A DNA stretch of 64,000 bases, taken from NCBI GenBank assembly GCA_946414435.1, contig CAMKOM010000002.1, positions 62,001 through 126,000 on the forward strand, read 5' to 3'. This document shows, in pieces, positions 57,933 to 64,000 of this stretch. The position numbers and the translations under genes were made by a program. Position 1 is the stretch's first letter. The number at the start of each line of letters is the position of its first letter. Below the pieces are notes generated by a model. The model was not told where the DNA came from. It saw nothing but the letters and a program-made list of their open reading frames with translations, and did not search any database. The DNA comes from an uncultured Bacteroidota bacterium (lineage in GTDB: Bacteria > Bacteroidota > Bacteroidia > Bacteroidales > SZUA-534).

Positions 57933-60900
57933 ATGAAACAATTGTTCTTTAGAGCATTGACTTTTATGTCATTGATTGTTGCAGCTACAATTCCGGCCAT
58001 TGCACAAAACGGATTTGCCTATCAGGCAGTTATCCGCGACGGCGAAGGAAATCTTATCACAAACAGCGAAGTGGAGCTCAAGTTCAGCCTGATCAACGGT
58101 GGTAAAACCCAGTACGCAGAGACACAGAAAGCCAAAGCTAACCAGTATGGCAACATCAGTGTCATGATTGGCGAGGGTGAGAAAACCGAAGGTGATTTTT
58201 CCAAAGTGCCATGGAGCACACTCGACATCACATTGAAGGTTGAGGTGAAGCCTGCCGGCAGTGATAAGTTCGTCGAACTTGGTCAGACCAAAATCAATCC
58301 GGTTCCATACGCCATGTACGCTGCCCAGGGTGGTGGCGCAGCCACAGTGAAGGGCGCAGCAAAAGACGCCGAGACGCTTTTCGAGGTTAGCGACCGCGAA
58401 GGCCGTCCCGTGTTTGCCGTAACCAACGATGGCATTGTGGTTTATGTTGACGATACCGATAGCAGCGACAAAGTGCGCCGAAGCGGATTCCTTATAGTGG
58501 GCCGCGATGCCACCAAAGGTGAATCTGAGAAAGAATATTTCTCGGTAACCACCGAGGGAACACAAATCTATGTCGATGACGAGGGCTCTGACAAGGTGCG
58601 CCGAAGTGGATTCCTTATAGTGGGCCGCGACGCCGCCAAGGAAGAACAGGCCGATTACTTGAAAGTTGACGGCACGGGAACCACCGTTTACGTTGATGCA
58701 AACGGCGAAGACAAAGTGCGTCGCAGCGGATTCCTTATAGTTGGCCGTGATGCCACCAAAGGTGTTGATGCCAATTTGTTTGCTGCCGACGCCGGCGGAA
58801 CCACTGTCTATGTCGATGATGCCGAAGGAGAAAAAGTGCGCCGTAGCGGATTCCTTATAGTTGGCCGCGATGCCACCAAGGCCGACCGTGACCAGTATAT
58901 GGCTGTCACTTCGGAGAAAGTCAACATCAATACCACAGCATTCACCGTCACCGAGCGCAACGAGGAGCTGGGCACCGTGCAGAGCATGATATCAGTCAAT
59001 ACCAGCGACAACGGACAAGCGCAGGTGATGGTGCACACCGACATCGCAATGGAAGACGAGGTTATTGAAGTGGCTGACGCACCAATGCAAGGCGAGTATG
59101 CCATGGCTGTTAATGACTCAATGTGGTTTATACCCGCAAAAGTGAATGACTACAATTACGACCCCGAATTCAACCAACTGATGGCCATCTACGGCGAAGG
59201 TGAGTATGCCCCGGCAGTGTCTATTAAAATTGGAGAAGGTAATAACTCTATTACAATTCCAAGTCTGTTCTTCGATAGCGAAGGCAACCCGACAAGTAAT
59301 GCCAAAAAGGCAGCTGTGGTGGTGTTTGACTATCCCGAAGAAGAAGGAATATACGTTATCCGCCCCTTTGTGCCCATGGCCAATAAAACCATTGAATTCG
59401 GTCTGATGAACACCGATGGCGAGTTTGTGAAAATAACAACCCAAATCAACTCAAAGGATGGCGTGCCGTTCGATGTGTCTGTAGGTGATTTCGATGGTGG
59501 CAAGATAACTAACGCGGGTGGCGGCTATTTTGGCTCAACAATCAATTTGGTTGCCGTTCCCGACAAGGGTAAGATTTTTGCCGGATGGCAGACGACGATA
59601 ACTATAGATATTGATCATGACATCTTTGAATATCCATCATATAGAAGAGAGTACCCGTTAAACGGTTTGCCTTTGATTGATGAGAAGTTGTTTGGAAGTG
59701 ATGGCTGGCAATTACCCCCTGTATTCACCGCCCCAGAGCTTTATGTGTCATATAACGCATTCCGCTATGGTCACGGTTTTTCGGATGAATGGTCTATTAA
59801 ATCGATTGATCAGGCTATTGATATAATTGCAGAGTATGTCAGCGAAAACCTTGCCGACAATAATCTCGATTGGACAATAAACGTGGTAGATTGGGTATAT
59901 GGTGCGCAAGACATTCCTGAAAGCACCTATATTGAAACTCAAACCCCTGACCAACCAAGTACGGAAGAAGAAGTTGTAATTAAAGATATTGTCAAATCCA
60001 TCCGTTTGACGGGCATCAGCGAAGAGTCAAAAATCGATGGTAGTTGGTGGTACTCTGAGGGTGAAGATAAATGGTACTACGGTGATGGTGGTTCAGATTC
60101 TCCAACGCCGGCATTGTCTGTCAAGACGCAGGCACCTGTAATCATCGACAATTTGACCATTACTCGCGGCTATGCCAGATTTGGCGGTGGTATATTTATG
60201 GATGAAGGTGCCAATGTAACAATTGCCGATGGCGTAAACATTACCGGAAACACAGCAATAGCTTCAGCGGTAGATAGCGCATGTGGTGGTGGTATTTATG
60301 TCGGGAATGGCGCAATAGTAACCATTACCAATGGCGTAACCATTGCGGACAATACATCATCATCAGAAACAGAAAAGCACGCATACGGCGGAGGTGTGTA
60401 TGTTGGAAGATGTGCAAATGTAACCATTGCCAATGGCGCAACCATTGACGGCAACAAAGCTTTGGCTTCTGCAGAGAATAATTCATACGGCGGTGGTATT
60501 TATGTCGGACCAGGCGCATGTGTTACAATAGCCGATGGAACATATATTACTGACAACTCGGCATTATCAGGAAAGTACGGATATGGCGGTGGTGTGTATG
60601 TGTCAAAAAATAATCAAGACGTAAAAGGTATCTTGTATATGACTGGTGGCCAAATAAACGGCAATGCTGCTACAACAGGTGGCGGCGGAATTTTTGGCAC
60701 AGGTTTAGTGGTTATTGGCAGTTCGGCTGTTATTGGCAATACAGATATAACCGATGCACGAGGAATCAATGACGAATCGTATGCCAATAAGGCATTGAGC
60801 GGTGGCGGCATTCATTCGAATGGTGACCTTTATATTGGCTATAAGCTGAAAGATGGTGCTACTGAAATTACTCCCGACAATTTGGAAGAAGACGATAAAT

Positions 60901-63900
60901 CAAACGTAACCATTCAGGGCAATTATGTCTATTGTATTAATGACTATTCCATTACTCTTACCGATGGACAAGGCGGTGGTGTATATCATCGTTCATATAA
61001 CGGTAGCGGTGCATTTAAAATGTATAAAACCACAGTGGCCTATAACCGAAGTGTTTCTTCACGTGATGGCAGTGGCGCAGGTGTGTATTGTGTTGAAAAT
61101 ACTGCTGGCGATAAAATGTTTAAGCAATGCCAAATTGTGGGCAATTACTCAAATAAAGCAGGCGCAGGTATAGGTATAGATGAAGGTATTTTGACTATTG
61201 ATAATACGCTCATCTATAACAACTCCCTTGATGGAAGTGGACAATGCATCGGAGGCGCAGGTGTTGCTGTAACGTCAAATGGAAAGCTTTCTATGGAAAA
61301 CAGCGAAATATATGATAACGACGCAAGCTATGCATTCACCGGTGGTGGTGTGAAGGTGGCTGGCGGATTTTTTAATGCTAACAACTGTAAATTCTATGGA
61401 AACCATGCATCATCGGGAGCCGGGCTCAATGTTAATGGAGGTAAGGCTGTGCTGAACGGCACCACCATTGTGGGTGACAAGGATGCCCATCAAGCACCAT
61501 CATCAGGAAGCATAAATGGCTTTAAAGGGAATTATTCAGAAAGTGTAAATGAATTGGGTGCTGGTATCAGTGTTGATTATTACGGGAAACTATATATCGG
61601 CTACAAAATGAATAACTTTGTGGTTGGCGAGCCTGACGGTAAATCTAACGTTAAAATCATTGGCAATTACAGTGCAGGCAAGGGTGGCGGCATCAGTATA
61701 AATGGAGAAAATGCGTTAGTGGCTATGCACAACGCCACTGTGATGCACAATTCAGCAAATGGCAAAGGCAATGGAGTTTACCATCTGAATGGTCCTTTCT
61801 CTGTTAGCGGCAACACTACTTTCGACGAAGACAACGACGTTTATCTTGACAACGAAAAAGTTGTAACCGTAGGCGCATTAGACGAGAGTGCGGCTGTCAA
61901 CATTACTATAGAGACAATCCGTGTAGGCACAAAAGTTCTGGAACCGGCAAATGATGGTATTGAACTCGCCGACTATATAGACTATTTTACAGTGAACGAT
62001 TTGCCCGATGATTTCTCAATCAACGACAATGGCGTTATTGTGATGGATGAGATAAATGTTGGCGAAGGCAAATATTTCGAATCCATTGCCGCCGCAATTG
62101 ACGCAATAAACATGTTGGACGACGACAGCAAAACTTACACCATCAATATAGTTAGTGATTTGAATGAGTCGCAGTATATAGGTGGCGAAATAAAAGCAAG
62201 TACAATAAAAATAGAAGGAAACGGCAAGGCCATTGATTTGGGATGGGATGGAAAATTGACTGATGATTTAACTCTCACCGCCGACCAGGACGATCTTGGT
62301 GCAGCACTTACTATTGCCACAAATGAGCCGGTAACCATCGAGAATCTTACAATCAAAGGTGGCTGCCAAAGAAATGACTACGGTAGCGGTATCACCATTG
62401 GTGGAGAATACACCGATGAAAATAGCGGTGAGGATAAATGGTATGAGGCAAAAGTGACGCTTGGCAAAGGCGTAAGCGTTAAACAAAACTATGGCAATTA
62501 TGGTGGCGGTGTGGCTGTATTGGCTGGCGCAACACTCACTATCGAGTCCGGTGCTGAAATATCAAATAACACTTCTGATTATGGAGGCGGTGGCATCTAC
62601 ATAGAATCAAACATTGATACCGATAGCGCAACAGTTGTTATGAACGGAGGAACAATCAAACTGAATAAATGCCGTGTTGATGATGAAGGATGGCTTGGCG
62701 GAGCCGGTGTTTTGCTTTATGGTGCAGCTAAATTTGAAATGAACGATGGATCAATAACAGAAAATGAGTCATTTGACTACGGTGGTGGTGTAGGCATGGT
62801 ATATGGAGCCAGATTTGTAATGAACAATGGTTCAATCACAAACAACAAAGCAGTTGATGCAGGCTCTAATTCTGACGATAGCCGTGGTGGTGGCGTGTTT
62901 GTAAAAGAATCTGAATTTACATTAAATGGCGGTACCATTAGCGATAACACCGCAGTTAACGGCAGTGGCGTGTTTGTACATTACTACGGTGATGCCAAAT
63001 TCATAATGAACGCTAACGCAAAAGTTGATGCCAGCAACGATGTCTACCTATTTTCCAACACTTCAAATAGTGCAAAAATCACCATTGGCAGAGAATTTAC
63101 AGGTACAGACATTGCGGCAATTATTACACCGCATAATTATCAGGTATATACCGAGGTGCTTAATAAGCAAGACGCTGCTTTGACAGCCGACGATTTAGCA
63201 CATTTTGCCGTAAAGTCAGAAGGCACTACCCAATGGACAATTGTTCAAAAAGAAGGTGATAATACAGTTGGTGTTTTGATGAGTATTTCAACCATAACAG
63301 TCGGCTATGATAATCTTATAAATACAATTCAAAGTCTGACAGGAATCACCATCATTAAAGTTACAGGAGAAACATCGAGCAATGATTTGTCGGGCGTTAA
63401 TGCCGCACTCAAATCACTGCCAAGCGCTATGGTGATTCTTGATTTTAGCGAACTGAGCGGCTTGACAGAACTGGAATATCAAAAATCATTTGCGAAATGC
63501 ACAAATTTATTATCAATAACCTTGCCTTCCGGAATAACTTCAATCGATAGTTATGCGTTCGATGGTTGCTCCGCGTTGAAGGAAATACTGGTTGCCGAAG
63601 GTGGCAGTTTCTATTCGATAGACGGGATACTATACAAATCAGACGGAGCAACGACTAGAACGCTTGTAAGGTATCCAAATGCGAAATCGGATATAGATTC
63701 GTTCATAGTGCCATCGGATGTAACATCAATAGCTCAAAATGCTTTTTCCGACTGTTCAGGACTTAAATCTGTAACCATTCCTGATGGTGTATCTTTGAAT
63801 GTGGCAGTATTTCAATCAAATAAAGTTATCGAGCACGTATCGCTTCCATCGGATTTGAAAACAATACCTCAAATGACGTTTCATGGATGTGAGGCTTTGG

Positions 63901-64000
63901 CAGAAATTGATATACCTGCCAATGTGACGGAAATCGGAGGTCAGGCGTTTATGAGTTGTAAAAGTGTAAGTTCGGTTGTCATCCCAAATAATGTTGTAGA
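57933..64000 (+). CDS. Giant modular surface protein: short repeats, beta-helix, BspA-type LRR (3' end outside window)
   Basis: The first 2022 codons of an uninterrupted frame that leaves the window. The signal peptide is MKQLFFRALTFMSLIVAATI, cut near AIAQ. Residues ~25-135 (GFAYQAVIRDGEGNLITNSE) are a domain common at the start of Bacteroidota surface proteins. Four ~40-residue repeats centred on DKVRRSGFLIVGRDATKG follow (about 179-316). Then comes a region with an InlB-like unit (GGKITNAGGGYFGSTINLVA, near 525). From ~735 to ~1690 there is a right-handed beta-helix with dozens of GGGIYV and NGATIDGN-type turns, as in chlamydial Pmp-like and adhesin proteins. After ~1800 come BspA-type leucine-rich repeats (LPSGITSIDSYAFDGCSALK, IPANVTEIGGQAFMSC). 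It is probably a T9SS-exported adhesin, but the sorting tail would be beyond the edge. Confidence 0.85.
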   Translation, partial: MKQLFFRALTFMSLIVAATIPAIAQNGFAYQAVIRDGEGNLITNSEVELKFSLINGGKTQYAETQKAKANQYGNISVMIGEGEKTEGDFSKVPWSTLDITLKVEVKPAGSDKFVELGQTKINPVPYAMYAAQGGGAATVKGAAKDAETLFEVSDREGRPVFAVTNDGIVVYVDDTDSSDKVRRSGFLIVGRDATKGESEKEYFSVTTEGTQIYVDDEGSDKVRRSGFLIVGRDAAKEEQADYLKVDGTGTTVYVDANGEDKVRRSGFLIVGRDATKGVDANLFAADAGGTTVYVDDAEGEKVRRSGFLIVGRDATKADRDQYMAVTSEKVNINTTAFTVTERNEELGTVQSMISVNTSDNGQAQVMVHTDIAMEDEVIEVADAPMQGEYAMAVNDSMWFIPAKVNDYNYDPEFNQLMAIYGEGEYAPAVSIKIGEGNNSITIPSLFFDSEGNPTSNAKKAAVVVFDYPEEEGIYVIRPFVPMANKTIEFGLMNTDGEFVKITTQINSKDGVPFDVSVGDFDGGKITNAGGGYFGSTINLVAVPDKGKIFAGWQTTITIDIDHDIFEYPSYRREYPLNGLPLIDEKLFGSDGWQLPPVFTAPELYVSYNAFRYGHGFSDEWSIKSIDQAIDIIAEYVSENLADNNLDWTINVVDWVYGAQDIPESTYIETQTPDQPSTEEEVVIKDIVKSIRLTGISEESKIDGSWWYSEGEDKWYYGDGGSDSPTPALSVKTQAPVIIDNLTITRGYARFGGGIFMDEGANVTIADGVNITGNTAIASAVDSACGGGIYVGNGAIVTITNGVTIADNTSSSETEKHAYGGGVYVGRCANVTIANGATIDGNKALASAENNSYGGGIYVGPGACVTIADGTYITDNSALSGKYGYGGGVYVSKNNQDVKGILYMTGGQINGNAATTGGGGIFGTGLVVIGSSAVIGNTDITDARGINDESYANKALSGGGIHSNGDLYIGYKLKDGATEITPDNLEEDDKSNVTIQGNYVYCINDYSITLTDGQGGGVYHRSYNGSGAFKMYKTTVAYNRSVSSRDGSGAGVYCVENTAGDKMFKQCQIVGNYSNKAGAGIGIDEGILTIDNTLIYNNSLDGSGQCIGGAGVAVTSNGKLSMENSEIYDNDASYAFTGGGVKVAGGFFNANNCKFYGNHASSGAGLNVNGGKAVLNGTTIVGDKDAHQAPSSGSINGFKGNYSESVNELGAGISVDYYGKLYIGYKMNNFVVGEPDGKSNVKIIGNYSAGKGGGISINGENALVAMHNATVMHNSANGKGNGVYHLNGPFSVSGNTTFDEDNDVYLDNEKVVTVGALDESAAVNITIETIRVGTKVLEPANDGIELADYIDYFTVNDLPDDFSINDNGVIVMDEINVGEGKYFESIAAAIDAINMLDDDSKTYTINIVSDLNESQYIGGEIKASTIKIEGNGKAIDLGWDGKLTDDLTLTADQDDLGAALTIATNEPVTIENLTIKGGCQRNDYGSGITIGGEYTDENSGEDKWYEAKVTLGKGVSVKQNYGNYGGGVAVLAGATLTIESGAEISNNTSDYGGGGIYIESNIDTDSATVVMNGGTIKLNKCRVDDEGWLGGAGVLLYGAAKFEMNDGSITENESFDYGGGVGMVYGARFVMNNGSITNNKAVDAGSNSDDSRGGGVFVKESEFTLNGGTISDNTAVNGSGVFVHYYGDAKFIMNANAKVDASNDVYLFSNTSNSAKITIGREFTGTDIAAIITPHNYQVYTEVLNKQDAALTADDLAHFAVKSEGTTQWTIVQKEGDNTVGVLMSISTITVGYDNLINTIQSLTGITIIKVTGETSSNDLSGVNAALKSLPSAMVILDFSELSGLTELEYQKSFAKCTNLLSITLPSGITSIDSYAFDGCSALKEILVAEGGSFYSIDGILYKSDGATTRTLVRYPNAKSDIDSFIVPSDVTSIAQNAFSDCSGLKSVTIPDGVSLNVAVFQSNKVIEHVSLPSDLKTIPQMTFHGCEALAEIDIPANVTEIGGQAFMSCKSVSSVVIPNNVV
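58467..58881 (+). repeat. Four ~120-bp coding repeats (VRRSGFLIVGRDATK units)
   Basis: Copies begin near 58467, 58590, 58710 and 58830 (spacing 123, 120, 120). The central GGATTCCTTATAGT and GGCCG are identical in all four even at synonymous positions, while the surrounding ~75 bases of each unit vary. Confidence 0.85.

Noticed and set aside
1-64000. tRNA, rRNA and riboswitch genes
   Set aside because: No cloverleaf with a GGTTCGAATCC-like T arm, no rRNA segments and no riboswitch core were recognised by eye; a covariance search could still reveal small RNAs in the larger gaps.

Overview
The window is chromosomal DNA from a member of the Bacteroidota, most likely the order Bacteroidales; I cannot place the family. 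The evidence is consistent across the window. Promoters have the Bacteroidota form (TTTG, 18-21 bases, TAnnTTTG) and start codons lack clear Shine-Dalgarno sequences. The division cluster has the Bacteroidota arrangement, with a PASTA-tailed transpeptidase, an enlarged MraY and an FtsZ ending in DNVD. There is a type IX secretion sorting tail, an energy-transducing TonB with the typical MELKKNP start, C-minus L31 and a BlaI/BlaR1-type pair. LpxD, LolA, TonB and outer-membrane barrels show a Gram-negative envelope. MurE (DNPR motif) and Mpl indicate meso-diaminopimelate peptidoglycan.

Layout. 1-2746: 5' part of a LolA-like gene, a HAD sugar phosphatase, the broken 5' end of an IMP dehydrogenase-like gene, and a lipoprotein. 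2988-10780: ilvE, prmA, a 1560-residue exported protein of unknown function and proB, the last two overlapping by 11 bases. 10969-18560: a 1758-residue type IX secreted protein and an LtaS-like membrane phosphotransferase. 18600-22347: six consecutive genes for proteins with TonB C-terminal domains, only one of which has the canonical anchor and proline-rich linker. 22418-32811: an AAA/DUF4143 ATPase, mpl, dnaJ, grpE, an SH3-domain protein, an M3 oligopeptidase, a K+/H+ antiporter and a small hypothetical protein. 32932-49531, all on the minus strand: lpxD and the full division and cell wall (dcw) cluster mraZ-rsmH-ftsL-ftsI-murE-mraY-murD-ftsW-murG-murC-ftsQ-ftsA-ftsZ, with MraZ boxes in front. 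50082-54885, plus strand: blaI, a BlaR1-type peptidase fused to a TonB domain, a TPR protein, a Sir2 deacylase, an outer-membrane barrel and rpmE2. 55011-57674: an outer-membrane protein and yidC. 57933 to the right edge: the first 2022 codons of a very large modular surface protein (short repeats, beta-helix, BspA-type leucine-rich repeats).

Most genes serve the envelope: peptidoglycan precursors and division, lipid A, protein insertion and lipoprotein transport, energy transduction to the outer membrane, and large exported surface proteins.

The intergenic DNA is unusual. It contains several families of small repeats: about 32-bp tandem repeats at three loci, 21-bp repeats, palindromes shared between loci, and G-poor iterated leaders directly before start codons. 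The most interesting candidates for undescribed biology are the TonB-domain array together with the BlaR1-TonB fusion, the iterated leaders, and the 1560-residue protein. I saw no tRNA, rRNA, CRISPR array, insertion sequence or prophage.
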